Made by a program: the position numbers and the translations under genes | Shown: positions 19,190 through 27,919 of the stretch, in pieces | Position numbering within the stretch: position 1 is the stretch's first letter | How the letters are laid out: each line of letters opens with the position of its first letter | Notes under the pieces: model-generated | The model's input: the letters and a program-made list of their open reading frames with translations, nothing else | Databases searched by the model: none | What the model was told of the DNA's origin: nothing | IMG/VR virus record: IMGVR_UViG_3300004369_000019 | Coordinates: 1-55,604 of that record | Origin: a virus | DNA: 55,604 nt | Direction: 5' to 3' (one strand)

Positions 19190-19675
19190 TTATTTAGTAA
19201 GGGTAGGCTCGGATGGCCATTTAATATTCCAAGGAAATCCTGGTTGATCACTTATTCTTCTTAATTGTTCTCTATATTCTATCCAAGCACTAATAAAATC
19301 ACCTGAATAGTCACTATTTTCTATAACATCATATAACATAATCCAATCACTTGATCTTAATTTTCCAGTTCTTATAGATCTAACTTCATTTTTTTTCTCT
19401 TCTAAGCAAGATTCTATTTCTTGAGAAGACATTGCTACAGTCTTCCACGTCTGAATATATATTCCTCTCTCATCTTTTCTTGGAATATCTTCAACGCATT
19501 TCATATATCTTAAAGGTTCTGGAGATTTAGTATATTCAAAAATTCCAAAACCAAAAGATTCAACAGATTCTGGCGTTAAAATCTTTGGAAAAGATGTGGT
19601 TTTGAATAGCGATCTGAAATTTTTTTCATCAACAGGATTTCCAACAGGAACTCCATTTTCTAATTTTATTAACAT
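19190..19675 (-). CDS. Tail fibre assembly chaperone-like protein
   Basis: 161 residues. The C-terminal ~70 residues (TGKLRSSDWIMLYDV, WIEYREQLRRISDQPGFPWN, KWPSEP) match the usual ending of phage tail assembly chaperones, in which a SDW...D segment is followed by W..YR..LR and a Pro-Trp-Pro tail. Such proteins help fibres fold or trimerise and are not always in the virion. It sits directly before the 899-residue repeat fibre and after the glycine-rich adhesin-like gene, the expected neighbourhood. CTAAATA lies 26 nt upstream. Confidence 0.75.
   Translation of the reverse strand: MLIKLENGVPVGNPVDEKNFRSLFKTTSFPKILTPESVESFGFGIFEYTKSPEPLRYMKCVEDIPRKDERGIYIQTWKTVAMSSQEIESCLEEKKNEVRSIRTGKLRSSDWIMLYDVIENSDYSGDFISAWIEYREQLRRISDQPGFPWNIKWPSEPTLTK
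19191..19197 (-). promoter_or_regulatory. Late promoter motif CTAAATA for the 899-residue fibre
   Basis: CTAAATA, 24 nt before the ATG at 19166, overlapping the stop of the chaperone-like gene. Confidence 0.7.
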
Positions 19676-19687
19676 TTAAAATCTCTA

Positions 19688-20587
19688 CTATATCTCTTGA
19701 GTATTTAGTGAAGGGAACTGTCTAACATTCCCTGGCCAAATTATACGGACAACTCCATTACCACCACTTCCTCCAGCAAGATAGAGGTTAGGAGATCCAA
19801 ATTTAACGAACCCAGATCTTCCACCACCACCATACAATCCACCGTTTAGATCTCCATTTGTACCACCACTACCACCTCCAGCAGCAGTTGCATTTCCTAA
19901 ACCAGATGCTGACGAAGCACCAGATCCTCCTGTTCCGTTAGATCCCAGACCAAAAATTCCTGTTCCTCCTCCAGAAGAAGCTCTTCCTGGTTGAGTTGTA
20001 GTGTATGTTTGATCATAAGAACCACCACCTCCACCACCGGCGCCGCCAGTTCCATCACTACCGGATGAAGCTAATGATGAAGATCCACCAGATCCTCCAT
20101 TTCCACCATCACCAGAATATCCTCCAGCACCACCACCTCCGGCACCACTAGAATCGGTAGAACCACCGTTACCACCACCATCACCACCAGATTTAGTACC
20201 TCCAGTACCGTTAGCAAAACCACCATTTGCAGTAATAGTGATTACTCCATTAGAAAAACTAGATGCTCCTCCATTATTGCCGGAAAGTGGAGATGTATCT
20301 GATCCCTGACTTTCTCCACCAGATCCAACAACTACTGTATATGTTTCTCCAGGAACAACTTCAATATTATTTGCGTAGACAAGAGAACCCCCTCCGCCAC
20401 CAGGATAAACTCCTAGAGAAACTACGGGACTTGCTCCACCACCAATACAGACAACACTTACATTTCGTACTTTTGGAGGAGCAATCCAGGAATGTGTACC
20501 TGGAGTTGTAAATACTTGTTCATCATCATTTGGAGATGCCGCAAGAATTGCTGACGACATCATCATAAATTGAGATAAAAAATTCAT
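19688..20587 (-). CDS. Glycine-rich adhesin-like protein
   Basis: 299 residues, of which roughly residues 80-275 are glycine-dominated (runs such as GGAGGGGGGS and GGDGGGNGGS). The N-terminal 60 residues contain FTTPGTHSWIAPPKVRNVSV followed by VCIGGG, and the C-terminus ends NGVVRIIWPGNVRQFPS. A VRIIWPG...FPS ending after a Gly-rich block is common in marine phage proteins. The layout recalls the polyglycine-sandwich distal adhesins (gp38 type) of T-even phages, though I see no direct alignment. The start overlaps the stop of the 108-residue gene (ATGA). The Gly-rich loops are a plausible variable receptor-binding surface. Confidence 0.7.
   Translation of the reverse strand: MNFLSQFMMMSSAILAASPNDDEQVFTTPGTHSWIAPPKVRNVSVVCIGGGASPVVSLGVYPGGGGGSLVYANNIEVVPGETYTVVVGSGGESQGSDTSPLSGNNGGASSFSNGVITITANGGFANGTGGTKSGGDGGGNGGSTDSSGAGGGGAGGYSGDGGNGGSGGSSSLASSGSDGTGGAGGGGGGSYDQTYTTTQPGRASSGGGTGIFGLGSNGTGGSGASSASGLGNATAAGGGSGGTNGDLNGGLYGGGGRSGFVKFGSPNLYLAGGSGGNGVVRIIWPGNVRQFPSLNTQEI
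19702..19708 (-). promoter_or_regulatory. Late promoter motif CTAAATA for the chaperone-like gene
   Basis: CTAAATA, 26 nt before the ATG at 19675, within the end of the glycine-rich gene. Confidence 0.65.
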
Positions 20588-20910
20588 GAGGATACTGTTG
20601 GATTTACTATTATTGAACCTTCAACCAATTTCATAATTTTATTGGTAGATGAATTTTGAGAAATTATATCAAAATAATTTCTCCCTTCGGTTAAATCATC
20701 AGTTACACTATTACCCATTGATATAACAACTGCATTGTTGGTTGTATCGATATGAGTATCAAAACTATATGAAGTACTTGCGGTTTCGTGTTTTCTTATT
20801 TTTGCTGTTACTGTTTCTGTTCCATCTAAAGTAGTCAAAGCTATCGCAACTTTTTTTTCAAAGTCAGTTCCTTTATATATTACTAAAGATGTTACTGCAG
20901 GAACACTCAT
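20584..20910 (-). CDS. Conserved small virion protein (putative)
   Basis: 108 residues starting MSVPAVTSLVIYKGTDFEKK, followed by VTAKIRKHETASTSYSFDTH and LTEGRNYFDIIS. The kGTDFe...kIRKh...GRyxyDi pattern is that of short all-beta proteins that occur beside fibre genes in cyanophages. I do not know its exact role; a fibre adaptor or Ig-like decoration is possible. AATAAATA lies 23 nt upstream, at the end of gp16, so late expression is likely. It is coupled to the glycine-rich gene by a 4-nt ATGA overlap. Confidence 0.65.
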   Translation of the reverse strand: MSVPAVTSLVIYKGTDFEKKVAIALTTLDGTETVTAKIRKHETASTSYSFDTHIDTTNNAVVISMGNSVTDDLTEGRNYFDIISQNSSTNKIMKLVEGSIIVNPTVSS

Positions 20911-20932
20911 TGATTTTTTTATAGATATAAAC

Positions 20933-21352
20933 TTATTTATTATCTTGTTGCTGTTTCAATAATTTTGCTAGATCTGCTGTAGATCCAACAAAAAGAGCAT
21001 TAGTAACATTCGTCGGTCCTTTTGATGATTCTTCTTCAACTTCTTTAAGTTTTTTCTGAAGTTCCATCAATTTATCCGTTGCATCTGCAACATTTTTAAT
21101 TAATTGACCAGCAACCTCATACGCTCTTGCTTGTTCCGTTTCTTGAGCCAATTCAAGAATACCATTAATTGCTTCTTGACCTTTTTCAATTAAAGAATAA
21201 AGATTTCCTCTCGTATAATCATAGTCTTTTTTAATATCATTAGAGGTTGCTTTTATTTGTTCAATTTTCTTTTCGGGAATCGAAGGTTCTACTTCAACTA
21301 TATCCGCAGAAACATTAAAGGTATCATCTAGTTCTTCAAACTTATTACTCAT
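20933..21352 (-). CDS. gp16: Terminase small subunit
   Basis: 139 residues, mostly helical, with the gp16 core DYDYTRGNLYSLIEKGQEAI, LELAQETEQARAYEVAGQLI, a coiled-coil stretch (KLMELQKKLKEVEEE, about 90-110) and the conserved ending NALFVGSTADLAKLLK. In T4-like phages this protein forms the ring that helps the large terminase start headful packaging. T4 gp16 is 164 residues. The start overlaps gp15 by 4 nt (ATGA). The usual partner gp17 is not the next gene: about 19 kb of adhesion genes follow, and gp17 must lie beyond the left edge. Confidence 0.88.
   Translation of the reverse strand: MSNKFEELDDTFNVSADIVEVEPSIPEKKIEQIKATSNDIKKDYDYTRGNLYSLIEKGQEAINGILELAQETEQARAYEVAGQLIKNVADATDKLMELQKKLKEVEEESSKGPTNVTNALFVGSTADLAKLLKQQQDNK
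20934..20941 (-). promoter_or_regulatory. Late promoter motif AATAAATA for the 108-residue gene
   Basis: AATAAATA, 23 nt before the ATG at 20910, overlapping the gp16 stop. It would start the adhesion-gene block. Confidence 0.68.
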
Positions 21353-22350
21353 AACGAATTACCACTAAATCCAAAATCATCTCCTATTTCAATCTTCGCG
21401 TTATCTGCTTCAGTAATAAGTTTAACTCCTGTTCCACTAACATGGTCAATAACAGAAGTTGAATAGTAACCTCTGGTTACTCTTAATTTGTTTCCAGTTA
21501 CATCAGACACATATACGGTTTCTTCTCCAATTGATAATTTGTCTCCAGGTGAAATTCCTGAAGAAGAAACAACTTCAAGAACTGTTTCTGTCTTAAGTAA
21601 ATCTTTAAGTAAAGTAGTTGTATTTGTATCTGAATAACTCTTGGTTGCAACAGGTTCAGAGGAATATCTAACATCAATTTGCCTTGATCCCACTTCGCCA
21701 GCACCAAAACCAATAGTAGATTTTCTGATAATATCTGTAACACTTGCGGAAGAAATCGGTCCAAAAATATATGTTTTTGCAGTAAACCTTAAAGTATAAA
21801 TTAAAGATCTTCTAGTTTCAAAATTTCCTTCATATTGATCATCTATCGACACAGAATTCAAAATAACTGGAATATCTCTTTTTTCGCCAATAGTGTCTAT
21901 TAAATTCACAGTCATTGTGTACTGTGGTTGAAAATATGGTAAGATCTGCTCAACAATTTGAAGCATATCATCATTTATTTTCGTGTATATGCTTAATTCA
22001 AAATCAACATTATATGGAACAGGCATATAATTTTTTCTAATGTCTTTTCCATCACTACTTATTGCTGATAGAAATGTTTGAGTGGTTGTTACCTTTCTTG
22101 ATGAATCATATCCAATACCAGTCATCTCAAAAGACATTCTTGGTAATGTAATTTGAGTAGATCTATTTAAATCTGGAGATTGCTCAAGTCTTGCAAGAAA
22201 CTTTTGCATTGGTCCATATGCAAGAGGGACTTTTACAACAGAAGTAACATTATCCTCAGAATCTGTTTTTTTAATGGATATATCATTAAAAAGTGTTCCG
22301 AATGATATTACTGTTTTTCTTAATATCTCGTTGTAAAAGTACTCAAACAT
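21349..22350 (-). CDS. gp15: Tail sheath stabiliser and completion protein
   Basis: 333 residues (T4 gp15 is 272). Conserved features are the start MFEYFYNEILRKTVISFGTL, YGPMQKFLARLEQSPDLN, LPRMSFEMTGIGYD, NYMPVPYNVDFELSIYTK and TAKTYIFGPI. gp15 caps the contracted or extended tail and contacts the gp13/gp14 neck. The C-terminal ~90 residues (SSGISPGDKLSIGEETVYVS, RGYYSTSVIDHVSGTG) look like an added beta domain. Position between gp14 and gp16 matches T4. A weak TTAAATA element lies upstream. Confidence 0.9.
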   Translation of the reverse strand: MFEYFYNEILRKTVISFGTLFNDISIKKTDSEDNVTSVVKVPLAYGPMQKFLARLEQSPDLNRSTQITLPRMSFEMTGIGYDSSRKVTTTQTFLSAISSDGKDIRKNYMPVPYNVDFELSIYTKINDDMLQIVEQILPYFQPQYTMTVNLIDTIGEKRDIPVILNSVSIDDQYEGNFETRRSLIYTLRFTAKTYIFGPISSASVTDIIRKSTIGFGAGEVGSRQIDVRYSSEPVATKSYSDTNTTTLLKDLLKTETVLEVVSSSGISPGDKLSIGEETVYVSDVTGNKLRVTRGYYSTSVIDHVSGTGVKLITEADNAKIEIGDDFGFSGNSL

Positions 22351-22373
22351 GAGATTAAATGATAATTATATAC

Positions 22374-22380
22374 TATTTAA
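22374..22380 (-). promoter_or_regulatory. Weak late-like motif TTAAATA upstream of gp15
   Basis: TTAAATA, 23 nt before the ATG at 22350. Spacing fits the others but the first base differs from the common forms. Confidence 0.4.
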
Positions 22381-22393
22381 CAAAAAATGGCTT

Positions 22394-23845
22394 CTATGGT
22401 CTTCCAAAAGGATTAATTTCACTAAAATCTAAAATATCATCTGCTTCGGATTCTATTTCAGAATTAGAAGCGAATGGATTTGGTATATTCAATGAATCTG
22501 CTATTGAATTTGGAGTTGCTTTATGTCTAGCTCCTGATTCTTCTCCGATAAATTCATCATAAATGTTAAACTCTCCAGTTAATCTGTAAAGTTGCAACTC
22601 ATTAGTTGTAGAATTCCAATATTTAACAACACCTGTAGTAGAACTGCTAGATCCAACAACAGTTTCTCCTATTTTATAATTACCAGACCCATTTAAATAT
22701 GGGTCTTCAATAGTTATCGTTGGGGGATTTGTTGTAGCATATCCAGCTCCAGCATCAAGTATTTGAATCGATGTAATTGTACCTAATCCACTTACAACAG
22801 CTTCGGCAATTGCTGTTGTACCAGATCCTGTAGGAGCACTAAATGTTATAGTTGGAAGTCCGGAATATCCACTTCCACTATCTGTTACTGTGATAATTCC
22901 AACAACTCCAGCTGTAGTAGATGCTGTTGCTACAAATCCAGACCCATCACCACCACCAATTGCTTGTATTAGAGGATCTGATGTATATCCATATCCAGTA
23001 TTAGTTAATCTAACTCCCTGAATCCTAGATTTATCGTCATTAGTATTGCAATAATCTACAATTCCAGAAATCATAGTTGCTACACCCACAGCAGTATATC
23101 CTGTTCCTGCGGGAGCTGAAGAAAATACAATATCTGGAGTAGAAGAATATCCATTTCCTCTATTTGTAATAGTAATATATCTAACACCACCATTAAAAAC
23201 AGTTGCTACGGCAGAAGCAGTAGATCCTACACCAAGCATGGTATAAGATCTAGATCCTGATGTAAGACCTCCAATACCAAGAGACGAAGATCCTGCTACA
23301 GAAGAATCTCCGAGAATAGCAGCATCTATAGTTTCTACATCAGTATCAATAATTTCATCACCATAACGGAATAATTCACATCTTAATTCATAAACATAAT
23401 TTTTTTGTAACTGATAAAATGGCTTCTCATGTTCAACAAATTTAATTTCAAATATTCTTCCACCCAAAGGAAAATAAATTAAATCTCCTTCTTTAGGTCT
23501 TTTTGATAATTTAATATTACTCTTATTTTCGATTAGAGGTTTAATATATTCTTCATAACGTTCTTTTGAAATGATAAGAGTTAAATCATCTTGCGATTGA
23601 ATACCAAATTTACTCATTATTTCGCCAGAACCTTCATATCCTTCACTAGTATCTACATATGCTTCAATAGGATATGCATCTCTAAATTCAGAATCTACTA
23701 CTTCTCTTATAACGGTTTTTTCATTTACATATAATCTTGGAATGTAGTAAACATCCACTCCATACATCCGAAGTTGCTCATTGACTAAATCTTGAATCAG
23801 ATTTTGTTCTGATTTTGATCCTTGTAGAAAAAATGGATTGAGCAT
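22394..23845 (-). CDS. gp14: Neck protein gp14 with inserted GxGY repeats
   Basis: 483 residues, nearly twice T4 gp14 (256). Residues 1-180 are the conserved neck part: MLNPFFLQGSKSEQNLIQDL, VDVYYIPRLYVNE, LIYFPLGGRIFEIKFVEHEK, PFYQLQKNYVYELRCELFRY. Residues about 205-375 are four repeats with the core [VI]T[ND]xGxGYxxxP (NRGNGYSSTP, NTGYGYTSDP, DSGSGYSGLP, DAGAGYATTN). The gp14-like C-terminus resumes near IYDEFIGEESGARHKATPNS. The repeat block is an insertion relative to T4 and would decorate the neck surface. It follows gp13 with a 6-nt gap. Confidence 0.88.
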   Translation of the reverse strand: MLNPFFLQGSKSEQNLIQDLVNEQLRMYGVDVYYIPRLYVNEKTVIREVVDSEFRDAYPIEAYVDTSEGYEGSGEIMSKFGIQSQDDLTLIISKERYEEYIKPLIENKSNIKLSKRPKEGDLIYFPLGGRIFEIKFVEHEKPFYQLQKNYVYELRCELFRYGDEIIDTDVETIDAAILGDSSVAGSSSLGIGGLTSGSRSYTMLGVGSTASAVATVFNGGVRYITITNRGNGYSSTPDIVFSSAPAGTGYTAVGVATMISGIVDYCNTNDDKSRIQGVRLTNTGYGYTSDPLIQAIGGGDGSGFVATASTTAGVVGIITVTDSGSGYSGLPTITFSAPTGSGTTAIAEAVVSGLGTITSIQILDAGAGYATTNPPTITIEDPYLNGSGNYKIGETVVGSSSSTTGVVKYWNSTTNELQLYRLTGEFNIYDEFIGEESGARHKATPNSIADSLNIPNPFASNSEIESEADDILDFSEINPFGRP

Positions 23846-23851
23846 ATCTTA

Positions 23852-24670
23852 TTATCCTATCATATCTAATGGAGGCATTTCATAATAAGTGGGCATTTTC
23901 TCCAAAATATTATCAATTTCTTTCTGAGCATCATCGAATAATTGTCTACCATTTAATTCAATACCACCAGGAAGTTTAACTCCTTGGAATTTAATAAGAT
24001 TCATTCCCCATTGACGCTTTATGAGAGCTGTAAGATATTGCTTCAAGAAAGAATCATTATAGACTTTTGAATATGTCGCTGGATCAGCAATAGCGTAGCA
24101 ATCCATCACCAAATATTCATTAGCAATTACAGTTGACCAATCCATATCAATGTATAATCTTCCTTTTCTTTGATTAAATCTAATCTTCTTTTGTGTGGTA
24201 AGTAAATGGTCAATATCAGACAAGAACGTATTGACCATTTTATAAGTCAATAATTCTGTAGCTCCCCAATAATGAACATCATTCAAGAATAATTGATATT
24301 TGAAATTAAACATCCCGCTAGAAATGTTATTTGATCCATCAAAATGAAGAACTCTTTCAACTCCAATTACACCATCTGGAAGAGGTAAATAATTTGAATT
24401 TTCTTCATAATCATAATCAATACTATTACTACTTACTGTTGATGTAGTTATCCCTGAAGTACCTTTCCCTCTATCAATATCGGTTTGAGTAAGTTTGTAC
24501 TTTAGATAAGTTCTTTCAACACCGTCAAAGTGGCGCTCCTGAAAGAACTGAAGCGCATCATCCACAAGATCATCTATTTGTTCATCTGCAACGTTAATTT
24601 CCAATACAGGAGCACCTAGCTGCCTCTTGCAGTAATCTATTAGTGTTTGTCTGGATGATGGTTGAGCCAT
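23852..24670 (-). CDS. gp13: Neck protein gp13
   Basis: 272 residues (T4 gp13 is 309). It starts MAQPSSRQTLIDYCKRQLGA and has PVLEINVADEQIDDLVDDAL, the acidic helix typical of the family, followed by FFQERHFDGVERTYLKYKLT and WGMNLIKFQGVKLPGGIELN. gp13 joins the head portal to gp14 and the tail. The start overlaps the stop of the preceding 61-residue gene in TAATG, so translation is coupled. No unusual insertion is seen, in contrast to gp14. Confidence 0.9.
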   Translation of the reverse strand: MAQPSSRQTLIDYCKRQLGAPVLEINVADEQIDDLVDDALQFFQERHFDGVERTYLKYKLTQTDIDRGKGTSGITTSTVSSNSIDYDYEENSNYLPLPDGVIGVERVLHFDGSNNISSGMFNFKYQLFLNDVHYWGATELLTYKMVNTFLSDIDHLLTTQKKIRFNQRKGRLYIDMDWSTVIANEYLVMDCYAIADPATYSKVYNDSFLKQYLTALIKRQWGMNLIKFQGVKLPGGIELNGRQLFDDAQKEIDNILEKMPTYYEMPPLDMIG

Positions 24671-24855
24671 TATTTTGAAATGTCTATGGACGGTAATACC
24701 GAAAGAGTTTCTTGTTGTTTGAAGTATAACTTAACGTAACTTTTAGCTACATTTCGGAGAACTTTAATATCATCTATACTATCTATATCTCTAGAAAGTT
24801 TTTCATATTGAAAAGACTTGGACACACTTTGCAGACTGATATCATCTGGATTCAT
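24670..24855 (-). CDS. Conserved small protein upstream of gp13
   Basis: 61 residues starting MNPDDISLQSVSKSFQYEKL, then SRDIDSIDDIKVLRNVAKSY. I chose the ATG at 24855 because GAGGAG lies 7 nt before it at 24863-24868; a longer form would need a TTG at 24870. Short proteins with this VSKxFxYEKLSRxID...LRxxAKSYxKLY pattern sit next to gp13 in cyanomyoviruses as I remember them; function unknown. The likely structure is two or three helices. It overlaps the previous gene by 14 nt and gp13 by 1 nt, so the three genes form a tightly coupled unit. Confidence 0.78.
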   Translation of the reverse strand: MNPDDISLQSVSKSFQYEKLSRDIDSIDDIKVLRNVAKSYVKLYFKQQETLSVLPSIDISK

Positions 24856-25126
24856 TTTGCAACTCCTCAATTTGTTTTTTCATTTCTGTTATCTGTCTTT
24901 TCAAATTATCTAATTGCGATTGAATAGAATCTGTTTTTTCTAATTCTCTTTCTTTTGCAAGCTTAGCAGACAAATATGCTTGATATTCATCATAATTTGC
25001 AGAAATAACAGCGCCACTTTGAGAATCTTTAAAAAGAGTCTCATGACCTTTTACTCTAGTATAATGACCTTCATCATATTCGTCATCATTGTTTATATCA
25101 TAATCAAGATAAAGTTCTTCTCTCAT
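24842..25126 (-). CDS. Small acidic coiled-coil protein
   Basis: 94 residues. Residues 1-25 are very acidic (YDINNDDEYDEGHY), residues 30-52 contain the compact segment SGAVISANYDEYQAYLSAKL, and residues about 58-92 are a heptad-patterned coiled coil (SIQSQLDNLKRQITEMKKQI). I know no function; the placement between the 834-residue structural gene and the gp13 cluster suggests a structural or assembly role. It begins 2 nt after the preceding stop. The SD for the next gene lies inside its final codons. Confidence 0.7.
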   Translation of the reverse strand: MREELYLDYDINNDDEYDEGHYTRVKGHETLFKDSQSGAVISANYDEYQAYLSAKLAKERELEKTDSIQSQLDNLKRQITEMKKQIEELQNESR

Positions 25127-25128
25127 AA

Positions 25129-27633
25129 TTACGCAAGAGCTATAACTCGTAAGTCTCTCATTCTAACAGGATAAGTAGTATCTTCTGTAGTAGCAACTAA
25201 TTTTATTCCAAATGCTTTGAATGATGGTAGTTTATTAATTGAGAACTTAAACTCTTTGTATGTTAAATCTTCAGGTTTAAATCCAATAGAGTCTGTTAGT
25301 TTTACTTTTTTATCAGTTGTTCCATCACTTTTAGAAATATCAATTACTTCTCCCCTTTCATTCAAGTTTGCATACCCTGGGAAAGGATAATAAATCATTT
25401 CCTCTTTAGCTTCATCAGATATAGAGTAAAAAGCTCTTATATCACTTTTTGTGTTAACATATGCAGTCAAGAAAACTTGAATAGAAGTAGCAGGAGTTTC
25501 TAAAGCAATTGGTCTTGTAGCATAAACAAAAGCATGTGGATCGTTTTCTAAATCAGATGTTCTTTCATCTGTAATATAATCATCTATTGGTTTATTCATT
25601 CTATTTCCAATTAAAATGACCGAGCAACGATCCAAATCAATTACAGGAGAAAGAGTAGGAGTAGTTGTAGTTAAATTGACTGAAAGATTTAAAGACTTAT
25701 TTCCTTCAATTCCTTCAACTCCATCTAATAATTCTGTTTCATTAATTCTTGAACATATTATTCTTGGAGAACTGAGATATGTTTCTTCTGTTGTCGAGAT
25801 AGTTTCAAATTCAGTAGCAAGGAAAGATTCTTGATTACCACCAACACTTCTTCCAGTAATAGACCTCAAATTAATTTCAATATCAGTTCCAGTGAGTTCC
25901 GCAACTTTAATTTCTGGGTCAATAATTTCATATTGAATATTTTGTGTAGCATTTATATCATCTCCACCAGAAGACTTAGTTTCCCTAATAAACAAATCTG
26001 GATATCCGTCAATATTATTTGATCTATCAACTCCAGATTCTTGCATATCTATTTTTATATGATAGTAATCCAAATCTATTGGATTATCTACAGTTGCATC
26101 TTGCAATTCATGGGTCTTATTCAATCTTCTTAAAGAAATACCATTACATTCATACTTTACAACATCAACTCCTTTTTCATATTCAGATCCTTTAGTTCCA
26201 TCAACTTCTCTAATAATTCCTGTTAAAGTATTGCTACTAATTCCTGTATATCCAATAATTTCTTCTTCAATTTCAATATATCCTGGATTTGTAGAAGAAA
26301 CACCTACGTTTTCAAAAGTTGCAAATACGCTAAGTCCAGTTGTTTCATTAATTAACATATTCTCCAATTGAATTGGAGCCGTTGAATCTTCTAGAACATC
26401 AGCAGCCAAATCTACACTTGGATGATCAGCATCTACATCAGCGATAGTAACTACATTTTCCTCAGCATACATCCCATGATTGGGATGATTTACTTTTATG
26501 TGAAGTCCATCATGTATAATTGTAGAATCTGTTGTAAGCACACCACCACCATTCAAGGCTGTTACTATTCCACTAGAATTTTCATATTGAATAGTAGTTC
26601 CAGCACCAGTTAAGAATAATCCTTGAATATCATCTACTATGATTTCATTAATGTTTCCTAATTCGGAAACAGTAAGTCTTAAATTTCTACCTAAACCTGT
26701 TCCAACAGTATTTGCGGTTACGAGATCGCCAACTGCAAATCCAGTTCCACCATCAACAATAGTTGCTCCTACAGCAACACCATTTTGAATGGTTAAATTG
26801 CATGTAGCATTTTTTCCTAGTCCAGTAACTTTAGTTAATGGTACATCAAAATAAGTTAATCCGCCAGCAGAGGGAGTATATCCAATTCCAGCATTAAAAA
26901 TTGTTAATGAAGAAGCAGCTCCAGCATTTCCAATATAGTTACCAGCAGCATCACTACTACCTTGTTGAGAAACTGTAACTCCAGTTGTAAATCCTACATC
27001 GTTTATACCGGTGCTTAAAAGTAGTCTTTCCTGACGCGATTCAAACTCAAATGCATCTCCATCTAAAATAGCAATTTGTTGGTTTCCTAAATCAAGTTCT
27101 GGATTGTAAAAATTTATATTTCCAGAATTTTCTTTAAAGTTTGCCCTACTAAGAGTAAATTTTAAATCTTCAGTTTCGGATGGAGTCCAAACAGCTCCAT
27201 TTTGAGATCTAAAGAAATTTCCAGAGTTTGGGTTTGCTGATACAAAAACTCTTTTAGAAGTAGCATCATTCAGTTTTGTAACATCAGTGTCTCCCATTTT
27301 TGCAACCCAGACTGAATAGTCTTTACTGTTGCAAAGTAAAACAATTGCATGAAAAGTCTCGCCTTTTAAAAAAACGGGAGATGGAAATGTAAATCTAGTC
27401 GGTCCAGCAGCATCAGGAGACACAACAATTTCCGGTGGATTTAATGTTACTGAAGAAAATGGATATATGTCTGTTGCTGAAGGAAGTCCATTTACAGTTG
27501 GTCTCAACTGCAACGTCACAGGAGACGAACTATCTCCTTCATAAAAGAAAATATCAACAGATGTAGCAAAAATCCCCTTTGGATTATCTACATAAAATGT
27601 TTGTGCTAAGGGATCAATTAAACTATTTGCCAT
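25129..27633 (-). CDS. Virion structural protein, separated DPLAQTF part of a DUF4815 protein
   Basis: 834 residues starting MANSLIDPLAQTFYVDNPKG, then GIFATSVDIFFYEGD, VTLQLRPTVNGLPS and VWVAKMGDTDVT. In the T4-like marine phages I remember, this DPLAQ(T/S)F...TSVDxFF...VNGxPS...MGDT segment is the continuation of the large DUF4815 baseplate/fibre protein, not the N-terminus of a separate one. Here it has its own ATG and an AATAAATA late motif 35 nt upstream. Residues about 240-330 hold two GxGY/GxGF repeats (NAGIGYTPS, DGGTGFAVG). Role: baseplate periphery or fibre attachment, by position between gp8 and gp13. Confidence 0.8.
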   Translation of the reverse strand: MANSLIDPLAQTFYVDNPKGIFATSVDIFFYEGDSSSPVTLQLRPTVNGLPSATDIYPFSSVTLNPPEIVVSPDAAGPTRFTFPSPVFLKGETFHAIVLLCNSKDYSVWVAKMGDTDVTKLNDATSKRVFVSANPNSGNFFRSQNGAVWTPSETEDLKFTLSRANFKENSGNINFYNPELDLGNQQIAILDGDAFEFESRQERLLLSTGINDVGFTTGVTVSQQGSSDAAGNYIGNAGAASSLTIFNAGIGYTPSAGGLTYFDVPLTKVTGLGKNATCNLTIQNGVAVGATIVDGGTGFAVGDLVTANTVGTGLGRNLRLTVSELGNINEIIVDDIQGLFLTGAGTTIQYENSSGIVTALNGGGVLTTDSTIIHDGLHIKVNHPNHGMYAEENVVTIADVDADHPSVDLAADVLEDSTAPIQLENMLINETTGLSVFATFENVGVSSTNPGYIEIEEEIIGYTGISSNTLTGIIREVDGTKGSEYEKGVDVVKYECNGISLRRLNKTHELQDATVDNPIDLDYYHIKIDMQESGVDRSNNIDGYPDLFIRETKSSGGDDINATQNIQYEIIDPEIKVAELTGTDIEINLRSITGRSVGGNQESFLATEFETISTTEETYLSSPRIICSRINETELLDGVEGIEGNKSLNLSVNLTTTTPTLSPVIDLDRCSVILIGNRMNKPIDDYITDERTSDLENDPHAFVYATRPIALETPATSIQVFLTAYVNTKSDIRAFYSISDEAKEEMIYYPFPGYANLNERGEVIDISKSDGTTDKKVKLTDSIGFKPEDLTYKEFKFSINKLPSFKAFGIKLVATTEDTTYPVRMRDLRVIALA

Positions 27634-27667
27634 TTATTTTACGTGAGACACATCTTAATAGTTAACT

Positions 27668-27919
27668 TTATTTATTCTTTAAAGTATCTATTTCTTTTTT
27701 TAACTCTTTTATACACTCAACCAAAACCGGTATCATCTGTATATAATCAACAGACAAATACCCATCTTCCTCATAAACCATCTCTGGAAATTCTTTTTTA
27801 ACTTCTTGGGCTATGAGTCCGTGCTCATAGCCCTTTCTTCCATGATATTTTACCATTTTATCATCCCACTCATAAAACATACCATTCAATTTACACACTT
27901 TATTCAAAGAAGAAGTCAT
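27668..27919 (-). CDS. Orphan C-terminal part of an S74 chaperone domain
   Basis: 83 residues from the ATG at 27919; a TTG at 27931 would give 87 residues and a TTGA overlap with the previous stop. The sequence is the body of a peptidase S74 domain: SLNKVCKLNGMFYEWDD, GLIAQEVKKEFPEMVYEEDG, YLSVDYIQMIPVLVECIKEL. It lacks the opening Ser-Asp-x-x-Leu-Lys, which instead ends the preceding 2233-residue ORF. CTAAATA lies 25 nt upstream of the ATG, but no clear SD is present. It may be made as a separate chaperone fragment, or be the broken tail of a former single gene. The domain identity is firm; expression is uncertain. Confidence 0.75.
   Translation of the reverse strand: MTSSLNKVCKLNGMFYEWDDKMVKYHGRKGYEHGLIAQEVKKEFPEMVYEEDGYLSVDYIQMIPVLVECIKELKKEIDTLKNK
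27669..27676 (-). promoter_or_regulatory. Late promoter motif AATAAATA for the 834-residue gene
   Basis: AATAAATA, 35 nt before the ATG at 27633, overlapping the end of the S74 fragment. Confidence 0.68.
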
